Below the pieces are notes generated by a model. That model did no database searches and was not told the DNA's origin. It was given only the letters and a program-made list of their open reading frames with translations. The position numbers and the translations under genes were made by a program. Below, in pieces: positions 1-6,181 of a stretch of DNA of 9,495 nt (position 1 is its first letter; each line of letters begins with the position of its first letter). The stretch covers positions 802-10,296 of the forward strand of contig DLOP01000078.1 in assembly GCA_002478505.1 (NCBI GenBank). The letters run 5' to 3'. Origin of the DNA: Lachnospiraceae bacterium UBA7481. Lineage in GTDB: Bacteria; Bacillota; Clostridia; Lachnospirales; Lachnospiraceae.

Positions 1-35
1 GAGCCCTATAGGCCCCACTTATTTGTAAAATGTCT

Positions 36-119
36 GCGGGTATGGCGGAATAGGCAGACGCGATGGACTTAAAATCCATTAGTAGCAATACTGTGCCGGT
101 TCAAGTCCGGCTACCCGCA
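36..119 (+). tRNA. tRNA-Leu (anticodon UAA)
   Basis: This transfer RNA reads UUA leucine codons. The 7-bp acceptor stem is formed by 36-42 (GCGGGTA) and 112-118 (TACCCGC), with A119 as discriminator base. The anticodon stem pairs 63-67 with 75-79 around the loop CTTAAAA, which places anticodon TAA at 70-72. The T arm contains GGTTCAAGTCC, and the long variable arm between anticodon and T stems is the class II architecture of tRNA-Leu. The 3' CCA is not encoded, since the sequence continues TCT after A119, so it must be added after transcription. Only 35 bases precede the gene, so its promoter is not visible. Confidence 0.97.
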
Positions 120-145
120 TCTTAAAAAGAGAGATGGATCTGTAT

Positions 146-183
146 GAATCCCATTTGCTTAAGGCTGACGCGGATTCTTTTTT
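146..183 (+). terminator. Probable rho-independent terminator after tRNA-Leu
   Basis: GAATCC at 146-151 pairs with GGATTC at 172-177 and is followed directly by six T residues (178-183). The stem is only 6 bp and the loop is about 20 nt, so this is a weak to moderate candidate. Its position 26 bases after the tRNA suits ending that transcript. Confidence 0.5.
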
Positions 184-219
184 GTACTTTAAGTTAAGTT
201 TTACTTTTTGGAGAAGGCT

Positions 220-846
220 ATGTTAAACGTATTAGTGATTGATGATTCCAAGTTGGCGCGTAATTTGATTAAAAAAATATTAGTAAATGAAGGATATCAT
301 GTTTGCGGAGAAGCGTCTAACGGCAGAGAGGGACTTGAAGCATTTAAGACATTGAAGCCGGATCTGGTATTATGCGATATTATGATGGACGAGATGGACG
401 GATTAGAATGCCTGCGCGCCATGCTGGCTGTCGATCCTGCAGCTAATGTAGTGATCTGCACTTCGGCCGGTGATGCGTTGCATGTCAAAGAAGCATTAGA
501 GATCGGTGCAAAGGAGGTTCTTCCCAAACCGGTCAACTCGACGGATATCGTCCGTATTGTTAATGAACTGTTTGGAAGGCAGGAAGCGGATAGGAAGACG
601 TCTTATAAGGCGGTTTTGGAAGAAAGAGCCTCGCAGAAGGGGATTGAGGATAAACAGATTCTGGATTTTTATGCAGCGTTTCATCAGTTTACCGGGTTAG
701 CATTTGAAGATGAAAAGGTAGATGGGAAATTCCTGCAGGAAAACGGTCCGGGAATCAGGATTGGAGTCAGCGCCCTGCTGTCAGCAAAAATGTCATCCGA
801 TCAGGCAGAGGATATGATGAATGTTTTTGAAAGTCTATATTTATAA
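220..846 (+). CDS. CheY-like response regulator with unknown C-terminal region
   Basis: This is a 208-aa response regulator. Residues 1-120 form a receiver domain with the acidic pair D8-D9, the phosphoacceptor D53 (in LVLCD), T81, and K103 in the KP motif, so all residues needed for phosphotransfer are present. The remaining ~85 residues do not show a recognisable DNA-binding helix-turn-helix, GGDEF, CheC or CheB domain; they look mainly helical. I chose ATG220 because GGAGAAGG at 210-217 is a good ribosome binding site for it. The upstream in-frame TTG at 208 overlaps that site and is unlikely to be the start. The receiver shares much of its sequence with the CheY at 6312-6671 (GEAxNG, LKPDLVLxD), so the two are paralogues. 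No histidine kinase is adjacent, so it is an orphan here. Cytoplasmic location is expected. The output function is unknown. Confidence 0.93.
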   Translation: MLNVLVIDDSKLARNLIKKILVNEGYHVCGEASNGREGLEAFKTLKPDLVLCDIMMDEMDGLECLRAMLAVDPAANVVICTSAGDALHVKEALEIGAKEVLPKPVNSTDIVRIVNELFGRQEADRKTSYKAVLEERASQKGIEDKQILDFYAAFHQFTGLAFEDEKVDGKFLQENGPGIRIGVSALLSAKMSSDQAEDMMNVFESLYL

Positions 847-858
847 TTTATATATGTT

Positions 859-894
859 ATAAACAAAGTCATCTGCATGGATGACTTTGTTTAT
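859..894 (+). terminator. Strong terminator hairpin after response regulator
   Basis: A perfect 15-bp inverted repeat (859-873 with 880-894) encloses the 6-nt loop TGCATG. The 5' arm starts with A-rich sequence and the 3' arm ends in TTTGTTTAT. It lies 12 bases after the stop codon of the response regulator and, by symmetry, could act on either strand. Confidence 0.85.
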
Positions 895-1008
895 GCTATG
901 TGAAATATATTTATCTTATTTTTGCTTTTAATTACAGGAAAAAATTAGTTGTATTAAGACCATATGTGTTATTGTATTTCGGTCAATCCAGCAGAATAGG
1001 AGAAAGTG

Positions 1009-1440
1009 ATGGGGCACTACAGTGCTTGCAGATAATTTTATAGACATTACACAGATATTTGATTATAATGAAGAATGTATCAGATTTTGATATTATGCAA
1101 CTGGTTTTTTTGCAGTTTGGGAAGGGGAGAAAAGGATTTATGGTTTATTTCATTTTGGGAAAAAGAAAGAGGCAGATCCGGAAAAATCAACAGAGACCGT
1201 CGAATATAACAGGATAGCGGAGAGATGAAACCGGTAGAGGAAGCTGCCAACCGGATCACAGGAGTTAAGATATATGATATTGCAGGCAGGGAAAAGGTGG
1301 CAAAGTATGCTGTGCTGACTAGCGTTCTGGTGCCTGTGTTTAAGGGAAAAGAAGGGGAAGCCTTAATTGTATTATCAGGAGAAATGCTGGATACTATATA
1401 TAAGTCGGGAGAATTTCAACGGATACTAAGGGAGCGCTGA
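1009..1440 (+). pseudogene. Probable decayed gene of about 143 codons, unknown function
   Basis: An ATG at 1009 sits 6 bases after a good ribosome binding site (AGGAG, 998-1002), but its own frame stops after 8 codons. Moving one base forward within the GGGG run at 1011-1014 opens a frame running from 1013 to TGA1226-1228 with one internal stop, TGA1088-1090. The stretches around that stop read like normal protein (NEECIRF, then YYATGFFAVWEGEKRIYGLF), and a change of TGA to TGG (Trp) would join them smoothly. A second frame change at about 1225 leads into the open 71-codon frame ending at 1440. The simplest reading is one gene damaged by two frameshifts and one nonsense mutation. I do not recognise the family. 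The alternative is that only the 3' frame is a real gene. Sequencing error is a further possibility, but three independent errors are less likely. Confidence 0.5.
1225..1440 (+). CDS. Hypothetical 71-aa ORF (3' part of the decayed gene)
   Basis: This is the only intact reading frame in the region, with ATG at 1225 overlapping the preceding TGA at 1226-1228 (ATGA). The ribosome binding site is poor: GGAG at 1219-1222 is only two bases from the ATG. The product has an alternating hydrophobic pattern (YAVLTSVLVPVF, then EALIVLSGEML) consistent with beta strands of a small soluble domain, followed by a short charged C-terminus. No signal peptide or membrane segment is evident. I do not recognise the family. 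I think it more likely the tail of the longer decayed gene than a separate gene, but an automatic annotation may call it as a hypothetical protein. Confidence 0.35.
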   Translation: MKPVEEAANRITGVKIYDIAGREKVAKYAVLTSVLVPVFKGKEGEALIVLSGEMLDTIYKSGEFQRILRER

Positions 1441-1460
1441 TTAAATCACCGCTTCCTTAG
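1426..1460 (+). other. Inverted repeat overlapping the end of the decayed gene
   Basis: CTAAGGGAGCG (1426-1436) pairs with CGCTTCCTTAG (1450-1460) with one G-U pair and a 13-nt loop. The hairpin spans the stop codon at 1438-1440. There is no T run after it, so it is not a typical terminator. It could stabilise the end of a transcript or be a remnant. Confidence 0.35.
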
Positions 1461-1528
1461 AGTCTCCGGCGGATATACATGGATTTGCAAAGGTATTGAT
1501 AAAATTATAATTTAAAATGGATTAATAG

Positions 1529-1558
1529 GTGACAAATTTGGAGAACTTGTGATATACT
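1529..1558 (+). promoter_or_regulatory. Sigma-A promoter with extended -10, for the 65-aa gene
   Basis: The -35 is GTGACA (1529-1534, five of six matches to TTGACA) and the -10 is TATACT (1553-1558, five of six), separated by 18 bases. TGA at 1550-1552 supplies the extended -10 TGn motif. A perfect 12-bp palindrome, TACTATATAGTA (1555-1566), overlaps the -10 and the expected start site and could be an operator, although it is nearly all A/T. A second TATAAT at 1506-1511 has no good -35. Confidence 0.65.
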
Positions 1559-1650
1559 ATATAGTACGAATGGTTTTTTGGAACTTTTTGTGCTGATGCA
1601 GAGTACAGACCTTGAAGCGGCAGTGTCTGAGAAAGGGATGGGTTATTTAT

Positions 1651-1848
1651 ATGGCAGAGCGGTTTGTCGTCAGGGATACAAAGTCCGGAGAGTATATGGC
1701 TGAGAAATTTATGCGGGGATTTTATTTTACCAATGATATTTCGCAAGCGGTCAAGTGTAAGTCGAAGGATGAGGCGCAGGGAAAGATACAAAAACAAACA
1801 GTGAAATCAGCGGCGCTATTAACGGTGGACAGTGTTAATTTTTCGTAA
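1651..1848 (+). CDS. Hypothetical 65-aa protein
   Basis: The small soluble product begins MAERFVVRDTKSGEYMAEKF and is rich in Lys. It has no signal peptide, transmembrane segment, cysteine pair or recognised motif. I chose ATG1651 over the in-frame TTG at 1612 because the TTG has no ribosome binding site; AAAGGG (1632-1637) or GGG (1640-1642) precedes the ATG at rather loose spacing. The real support for this gene is its context: a well-formed promoter about 95 bases upstream and a terminator-like hairpin right at the stop codon make it a self-contained transcription unit. The long untranslated leader leaves room for post-transcriptional control. The function is unknown. Confidence 0.65.
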   Translation: MAERFVVRDTKSGEYMAEKFMRGFYFTNDISQAVKCKSKDEAQGKIQKQTVKSAALLTVDSVNFS

Positions 1849-1886
1849 ACAAGGGGGTTATCCGCGAAGGAAGCCTCTTTTGTTTT
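1847..1886 (+). terminator. Terminator-like hairpin at the end of the 65-aa gene
   Basis: AAACAA (1847-1852) pairs with TTGTTT (1880-1885), and GGGGG (1853-1857) pairs with CTCTT-type bases (1875-1879) using several G-U pairs. The 3' side runs CTCTTTTGTTTT, giving a T-rich tail. The stem starts inside the TAA stop codon. The G-U pairs make it a moderate rather than strong candidate. A separate short hairpin, GCGTGTAT/ATATACGC (1895-1912), follows. Confidence 0.5.
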
Positions 1887-1949
1887 GGAAACTTGCGTGT
1901 ATGAATATACGCTTGAAAATGGATTTAAGGTAATTAAGGAATATATGAT

Positions 1950-2849
1950 ATGAGGCAGTCGGAACGGAAGAAAGAACAGGACAAGATCGACAATAAAGAA
2001 TCCCGCCGGATGAATATTGCGGCGGCTGTGGTAGGAATCATTACTTTAGTATTAGTTATTGTGGCGATTGCATTAAATGCGGGGATAAGCCTGCCTTTTG
2101 GACAGGCCGGTGATGATGAGCCGGTCTGGCTGGGAACATGGCGGAAAGGATATATGAGTTTAGGAGAGTACCCGCAGTCAGAAGTGACAGGACGGGCACT
2201 GACGGAAGACATCGTGCATGCGGAATATGACGAGAATGGCGATGCATGGGTAGGCGGGACAAGATACCGTCGGGTTGCATATGAACAGGTGACGTATCAT
2301 GCGGGGGACGATGCGGAAGGTCATGATACATGGGAATCCGGGGGAGAATACAGATATTTTGTTTATGAACCTCTAAACTGGCGTATTTTGGACGAAACTG
2401 ACGGTCAGATCTTATTATTGGCTGATCAGGTGATCGACTGTCGATATTATCATAATACTGACGAAGCGGCGGCATGGTCGGAATCGGATCTTTGCCAATG
2501 GCTGAACGGATACTTTATGGAGACAGCATTAGGGGACAAGACCGATATGGTACAGGAGACGTCCATTGGGAAGGTGTTTTTATTGGATAACGACCAGTTA
2601 AACAGGTATCTGCTGATGCAGCCTGATTATACCACAGATGATGTCAGAACTGCCTGCACGCCGTATGCCCGGTGTATGGGGGCGTACGGAAATCTGACGG
2701 GAGATGCATGGTGGTATCTGCGTTATGAAGAAAATGAAAAATTTACGCTGCGTACCGGTTCCATGGACGGGGTCTCCATCAGCGGCATTATGGCGCATGG
2801 GGAGAACATCGGAACGGGAATCCGTCCGGCGGTCTTAGTCAATCGTTGA
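1950..2849 (+). CDS. Membrane-anchored DUF6273 domain protein
   Basis: The 299-aa protein has a strongly charged, Arg/Lys-rich N-terminus (1-21), one hydrophobic segment (about 22-43, AAAVVGIITLVLVIVAIAL) and a large soluble remainder. By the positive-inside rule the remainder should lie outside the membrane. Residues about 67-299 match what I know of DUF6273: the opening GEYPQSEVTG, the core YRYFVYEPLNWRIL followed by ILLLADQVIDCRYY, the segment WSESDLCQWLNGYF, KVFLLDNDQL, and the closing GTGIRPAVLVNR. The fold is related in pattern to carbohydrate/formylglycine-type surface domains, but the role of DUF6273 is not established. ATG1950 follows AAGGA (1937-1941) by 8 bases; the nearby ATG1945 meets a stop at once. 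The gene at 2869 starts 19 bases after this stop and is probably co-transcribed. No clear promoter is visible just upstream. Confidence 0.88.
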   Translation: MRQSERKKEQDKIDNKESRRMNIAAAVVGIITLVLVIVAIALNAGISLPFGQAGDDEPVWLGTWRKGYMSLGEYPQSEVTGRALTEDIVHAEYDENGDAWVGGTRYRRVAYEQVTYHAGDDAEGHDTWESGGEYRYFVYEPLNWRILDETDGQILLLADQVIDCRYYHNTDEAAAWSESDLCQWLNGYFMETALGDKTDMVQETSIGKVFLLDNDQLNRYLLMQPDYTTDDVRTACTPYARCMGAYGNLTGDAWWYLRYEENEKFTLRTGSMDGVSISGIMAHGENIGTGIRPAVLVNR

Positions 2850-2868
2850 AGGGAGATGCAGCGCATAT

Positions 2869-3321
2869 ATGTTTATTGAAATGGTTTGTCAGGTGTGCAC
2901 TTGTTTCCGGTTACCTCCAAACGGTAGATTTACAGTCGGCAGGCAGTATTCGTATGAATATTTAATTGATGCAGAGAGAGTCATGGATGATTCGGGAGAG
3001 ATAATTATTTTTCCAGAAAATATATTTCAATCTTGTTTTGATAATTTTGAGGAAGCGGTAACTTCTTATAGCCCTATGTCAGCGGATCGGACAACATATT
3101 GTGTATATTTGATGATATGCGGTCTTTCTCCTGCTTTAGAAGAAATCAAAGCATATGCAAAAACAATGCAAGTTAATTATCTTCAGGCAAAGAAGGCGCT
3201 GATCCAAGGGCGGAATCTGATTTCCTCCGGAAATGCCTATCATACGGGTGCAATTCTTAAAACACTTAGCGGTTTCCAAGTGCATTATGAAATTGAGCCT
3301 GCATACCCATATGATTTCTAG
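2869..3321 (+). CDS. Hypothetical protein: SH3-like N-terminus plus L7/L12-CTD-like C-terminus
   Basis: The product is a 150-aa soluble protein. Residues about 7-53 have the pattern RFTVGRQYSYEYL...RVMDDSGE...FPENIF, which resembles small SH3-like beta-barrel domains of the type 'TVGKxYxV...DDxGExxxFPxxxF'. Residues about 77-142 show a beta-alpha-alpha-beta-alpha-beta pattern like the C-terminal domain of ribosomal protein L7/L12: a first strand (CVYLMICG), a helix (LEEIKAYAKTMQ), then YLQAKKALIQG in the place of LKEAKDLVEG, a linker, and a final helix and strand (AILKTLSGFQVHYEI). This domain assignment is an inference from pattern, not a database match. The only workable ATG is 2869; AAGGGAG at 2849-2855 lies 13 bases upstream, a longer gap than usual. 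There are four cysteines in the first 55 residues. It is probably in one operon with the DUF6273 gene. The function is unknown. Confidence 0.82.
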   Translation: MFIEMVCQVCTCFRLPPNGRFTVGRQYSYEYLIDAERVMDDSGEIIIFPENIFQSCFDNFEEAVTSYSPMSADRTTYCVYLMICGLSPALEEIKAYAKTMQVNYLQAKKALIQGRNLISSGNAYHTGAILKTLSGFQVHYEIEPAYPYDF

Positions 3322-3389
3322 GGAACAAAGCGGAGAATCATTATTTTAGGCAGCGTTGTCCCATTTCTGTAAGGAGGACAACAGCTTTG
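3321..3389 (+). promoter_or_regulatory. Possible structured RNA leader before the SAH hydrolase gene
   Basis: GTTGTCC (3355-3361) pairs perfectly with GGACAAC (3376-3382) over a 14-nt loop that holds an AAGGAGG Shine-Dalgarno-like sequence. CAAAGC (3326-3331) can pair with GCTTTG (3384-3389) to enclose it. GGGAACAA (3321-3328) can instead pair with TTGTCCC (3356-3362) with one bulge, so two mutually exclusive folds are possible. There is no T run. A TTG at 3387 could begin an 11-codon leader peptide. It does not match a SAM or SAH riboswitch that I know. Regulation is an inference only. Confidence 0.3.
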
Positions 3390-3393
3390 GGAT

Positions 3394-3497
3394 ATGAAAT
3401 AAAAATTATAATCGAAAAATGAGAAAGACAATAAAAGTAAAAATAAAAATTATATAAAAAGTATAAATAAATAATTAAAATAAAATAAAACAAAAAA
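3394..3497 (+). other. Very A-rich leader before the SAH hydrolase gene
   Basis: About 100 bases are nearly all A and T with A strongly dominant on the coding strand and hardly any C. Several TATAAT/TATAAA-like hexamers occur (for example TATAAT at 3407-3412), but none has a convincing -35 at 16-18 bases. The stretch probably contains the promoter and an unstructured A-rich 5' leader that keeps the ribosome binding site (AAGGAG, 3496-3501) open. Confidence 0.5.
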
Positions 3498-3509
3498 GGA
3501 GAGCCGTAT

Positions 3510-4760
3510 ATGAATAACAGTGAAATCAGAGACTTAAACCTTGCACCCAGCGGAGAGATGAAGATAGAATGGGTGAAAAGACATTGTGATCTTCTTAGGA
3601 CTTTGGAGGAGGAATTTGAAAAGACAAAGCCGTTTGCCGGAAAAAAGATTGCGCTTTCCGTACATCTGGAGGCAAAGACAGCATATCTGTGTAAGGTATT
3701 AAAGGCGGGCGGTGCAGAGATGTATGTGACGGGCTCCAATCCATTATCCACGCAGGATGATGTGGCGGCTGCTCTGGTAAAGGCCGGACTGGAGGTCCAT
3801 GCATGGCATGCCTGTACCGCGGAAGAATATGAGTCGCACATTCAGGCAGTATTAAAGGTTGGACCCAATATCATCATTGACGACGGCGGCGATCTGGTTC
3901 ATATGATGCATACTAAATTTCAGACATTGATCCCTGATGTGATTGGCGGATGCGAGGAGACGACCACAGGTATCATCCGCTTGGAGGCAATGAACCGTGA
4001 AGGGAAGCTGGAATTTCCCATGGTCAAGGTAAATAATGCGCAATGTAAGCATTTCTTTGATAACAGATACGGTACCGGACAGTCCGTATGGGACGGCATC
4101 AACCGGACAACCAATCTGATCGTAGCCGGCAAGATTGTAGTTGTGGCAGGATATGGCTGGTGCGGTAAGGGCGTTGCGATGCGTGCGAAGGGCTTGGGCG
4201 CAAGGGTGATCGTGACGGAGATCGATCCGGTAAAGGCAATCGAAGCGGTCATGGATGGTTTTGACGTGATGCCCATGAAGGAAGCCGCGGCTTACGGTGA
4301 TTTCTTTGTGACGGTGACTGGCTGTGATAAAGTAATTGACGAGGAAGATTTCTATGAGATGAAAGATGGCGCGATCCTCTGTAATGCTGGCCATTTTGAC
4401 TGTGAGATCGATATGGCAAAGCTGCGTGAGATTGCGGTAGAGAGCAGGGAGCTTCGCAATAATATTATGGGATATCAGTTAAATAATGGAAATACCTTAT
4501 GCGTACTTGGAGAAGGCAGACTGGTCAATCTGGCCTGCGGCGACGGTCATCCGGCGGAGATCATGGATATGAGCTTTGCGATTCAGGCATTGTCGGCAAA
4601 ATATCTGGTAGAGCATGGAGCGGAGTTGAAGGATCGCTTGATCGATGTGCCGGAGGAAGTGGATGCCGATGTGGCAGCCCGTAAGTTGGCTTTCCTCGGG
4701 AAGAAGATTGACGTCCTGACGCCGGAGCAGGAGGCATATCTGAACTCATCCACTGTTTAG
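3510..4760 (+). CDS. ahcY: Adenosylhomocysteinase family (SAH or S-inosylhomocysteine hydrolase)
   Basis: The 416-aa cytosolic NAD-dependent enzyme cleaves S-adenosylhomocysteine, or possibly its deaminated form, to homocysteine and the nucleoside. Catalytic positions are recognisable against the human enzyme: H52, D125/D128 in DDGGD, E149-E150 in EETTTG, K180, D184, N185, and H295 in NAGHFD. NAD binding is shown by GYGWCGKG (214-221) and E237. The protein is of the short archaeal/Thermotoga-like type: it ends after YLNSSTV and lacks the C-terminal KPDHYRY tail that reaches into the partner's NAD site in many other members. The substrate motif is HLEAKTA (52-58) where human has HMTVETA, so Glu59 of human, which binds the adenine amino group, is Lys56 here; C195 of human is T189. 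ATG3510 follows AAGGAG by 8 bases. The convergent neighbour is an MTA/SAH deaminase, which suggests they act in sequence. Confidence 0.95.
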   Translation: MNNSEIRDLNLAPSGEMKIEWVKRHCDLLRTLEEEFEKTKPFAGKKIALSVHLEAKTAYLCKVLKAGGAEMYVTGSNPLSTQDDVAAALVKAGLEVHAWHACTAEEYESHIQAVLKVGPNIIIDDGGDLVHMMHTKFQTLIPDVIGGCEETTTGIIRLEAMNREGKLEFPMVKVNNAQCKHFFDNRYGTGQSVWDGINRTTNLIVAGKIVVVAGYGWCGKGVAMRAKGLGARVIVTEIDPVKAIEAVMDGFDVMPMKEAAAYGDFFVTVTGCDKVIDEEDFYEMKDGAILCNAGHFDCEIDMAKLREIAVESRELRNNIMGYQLNNGNTLCVLGEGRLVNLACGDGHPAEIMDMSFAIQALSAKYLVEHGAELKDRLIDVPEEVDADVAARKLAFLGKKIDVLTPEQEAYLNSSTV

Positions 4761-4795
4761 GAAATGTTGATGAAAGCGTTTTCCACGCCCAAAAA

Positions 4796-4836
4796 GACTT
4801 CCAATGCCCATAGCAAAAACGCGGACATTGGAAGTT
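4796..4836. terminator. Shared terminator hairpin between convergent ahcY and mtaD
   Basis: ACTTCCAATG (4797-4806) pairs perfectly over 10 bp with CATTGGAAGT (4826-4835), with a G-U pair outside and a 19-nt loop. On the minus strand the stem is followed by TCTTTTTGGG, a good U run for ending mtaD. On the plus strand it is followed by TCTATGTTTTATTATT, a weaker tail for ahcY. GCGTTTT (4776-4782) can also pair with AAAACGC (4816-4822), which would compete with the main stem. Confidence 0.75.
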
Positions 4837-4846
4837 CTATGTTTTA

Positions 4847-6139
4847 TTATTGGACGCCTATCCTTTTCATAATCTTTTCATTTTCAAATAAGATGCGTTC
4901 CTCGTCCATGGTCAATATTTTCCGGTGTTCCATGGTTAGTTCGCCATTGATGATGACAGTATCGACTTCTGAGCCATTGGCGGAATAGGATAATGAAGCA
5001 ATCGGATTGTTGTTTGGACACATGGAGGGAGTATTGAGATCAATAATGGCAATATCTGCCTTCTTTCCTACTTCCAGTGAGCCGATCTCCCTGTCCAGAC
5101 CAAGGGCTTTGGCACCATTGATGGTGGCGATGCGGAAGGTTTCTGCAGAGCTGATGCACTGGGAAGCGCGGTGCGTTCCCTTGTGGATGAGCGCAAGCAG
5201 GGACATTTCGTGGAACATATTCAGGGAGTTGTTGCTGGCTGCGCCGTCTGTACCAAGGCAGACATTGATCCCTTTTTCCAGCATTTCAGGAACAGGCGCA
5301 AATCCATTGCCCAGTTTCATATTGCTGGCAGGATTGGTGACGATGCTGACGCCGTATTTTTTCATGATATCCATATCGGAAGGCGTAATCTGTACGCAGT
5401 GCGCTGCGATAAATGGAGATTCAAACAGGCCGCAGCGTTCGGCAAGCTCGATGGGCGTACAGCCATAGTCTTTTTTGCAGTTTTCGATCTCGGTGACGCT
5501 TTCGGAAAGGTGCATATGGATGCCCATATGATTTTTCTTTGCTTCCGCAGCGACGATCTTCAGAAATGCTTCGTCGCAGGTATAAGGCGCATGCGGACCA
5601 AGGAAGTAGGTGAGGCGGTCGCAGTCCCGAAAAGCATCCCGTTCTTCATAAGCCTGTGCAAGACGGCTGCTTCCCGCTTCGTCATCACCGCTTCCCACCA
5701 GACCGCGGCTGATGACTGCACGCATACCGGATTCTTTGACGGCGCGGGAGGTCTGATGGATATTCAGATGCATATCATTAAAACAGGTGGTACCGCTTTT
5801 CATCATTTCCAATATGGCAAGACTGGCGCCCCAGTAAGTGTCCTCGTTTGTCATTTTCTGCTCAATAGGATCGATCCTGCCGAACAGCCAGTCCATAAAG
5901 GAAAGATCGTCCGCAACATTGCGCATGAATGCCATATAGGAATGGGTATGGGCATTGACCAGACCCGGAATTGCCATTTTTCCGGTGCAGTCAATGGTTT
6001 TTTCGGCTTGAAAGCCTGCCGGTGCATCGTTGCCGATAGCGGCAATTTTATCTCCTTTAATAAAAATATTGGTAATTTTTGTAATGTCCTTGTCATTTTG
6101 TGGAAGAACTGCTAAAATGTTTTTAAGCGTTAGATTCAT
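4847..6139 (-). CDS. mtaD: 5-methylthioadenosine/S-adenosylhomocysteine deaminase
   Basis: The 430-aa amidohydrolase-superfamily enzyme deaminates methylthioadenosine and S-adenosylhomocysteine to the inosine forms. It begins with the small beta-sandwich strand region (about 1-55), then a metal-dependent TIM barrel. Metal and catalytic residues are visible: H64 and H66 in NAHTHS, H210 and E213 in HMHLSE, H247 in AAHC, and D298 in GTDG. Substrate-loop features typical of this family include GPHAPYTC (H183) and NPASNMKLGNG (269-279). The C-terminal ADIAIIDL and VIINGEL strands close the fold. Length is normal for the family. I chose the ATG whose complement is 6137-6139, because AAGGAG lies 7 bases before it; an in-frame ATG seven codons further upstream lacks such a site. 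It faces ahcY and is divergent from cheY. Deaminated products would feed the hydrolase next door. Confidence 0.94.
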   Translation of the reverse strand: MNLTLKNILAVLPQNDKDITKITNIFIKGDKIAAIGNDAPAGFQAEKTIDCTGKMAIPGLVNAHTHSYMAFMRNVADDLSFMDWLFGRIDPIEQKMTNEDTYWGASLAILEMMKSGTTCFNDMHLNIHQTSRAVKESGMRAVISRGLVGSGDDEAGSSRLAQAYEERDAFRDCDRLTYFLGPHAPYTCDEAFLKIVAAEAKKNHMGIHMHLSESVTEIENCKKDYGCTPIELAERCGLFESPFIAAHCVQITPSDMDIMKKYGVSIVTNPASNMKLGNGFAPVPEMLEKGINVCLGTDGAASNNSLNMFHEMSLLALIHKGTHRASQCISSAETFRIATINGAKALGLDREIGSLEVGKKADIAIIDLNTPSMCPNNNPIASLSYSANGSEVDTVIINGELTMEHRKILTMDEERILFENEKIMKRIGVQ

Positions 6140-6181
6140 TGTTTTTCTCCTTAAGATCATTGATTTTATGTCGCTTTTGGT

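Noticed and set aside
36..219. Mobile element attachment site at the tRNA-Leu 3' end
   Set aside because: No integrase gene and no second copy of the tRNA 3' end were seen in the window.
1013..1228. TGA1088 read as selenocysteine or Trp by recoding
   Set aside because: There is no selenocysteine insertion hairpin that I can see, the frame also lacks a start codon in phase, and other genes in the window use TGA as an ordinary stop (for example at 2847-2849). Gene decay is simpler.
3322..3509. SAM or SAH riboswitch upstream of ahcY
   Set aside because: The conserved core sequences of the known SAM and SAH classes are not present; only simple hairpins are found.
3852..4394. Minus-strand open frames opposite the SAH hydrolase gene
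   Set aside because: The plus strand encodes a complete enzyme with all catalytic residues; these are shadows without ribosome binding sites.
5171..6115. Long plus-strand open frame of 314 codons opposite mtaD
   Set aside because: The minus-strand frame has full family motifs, metal ligands and a ribosome binding site. The plus-strand frame has none of these and is an antisense shadow.
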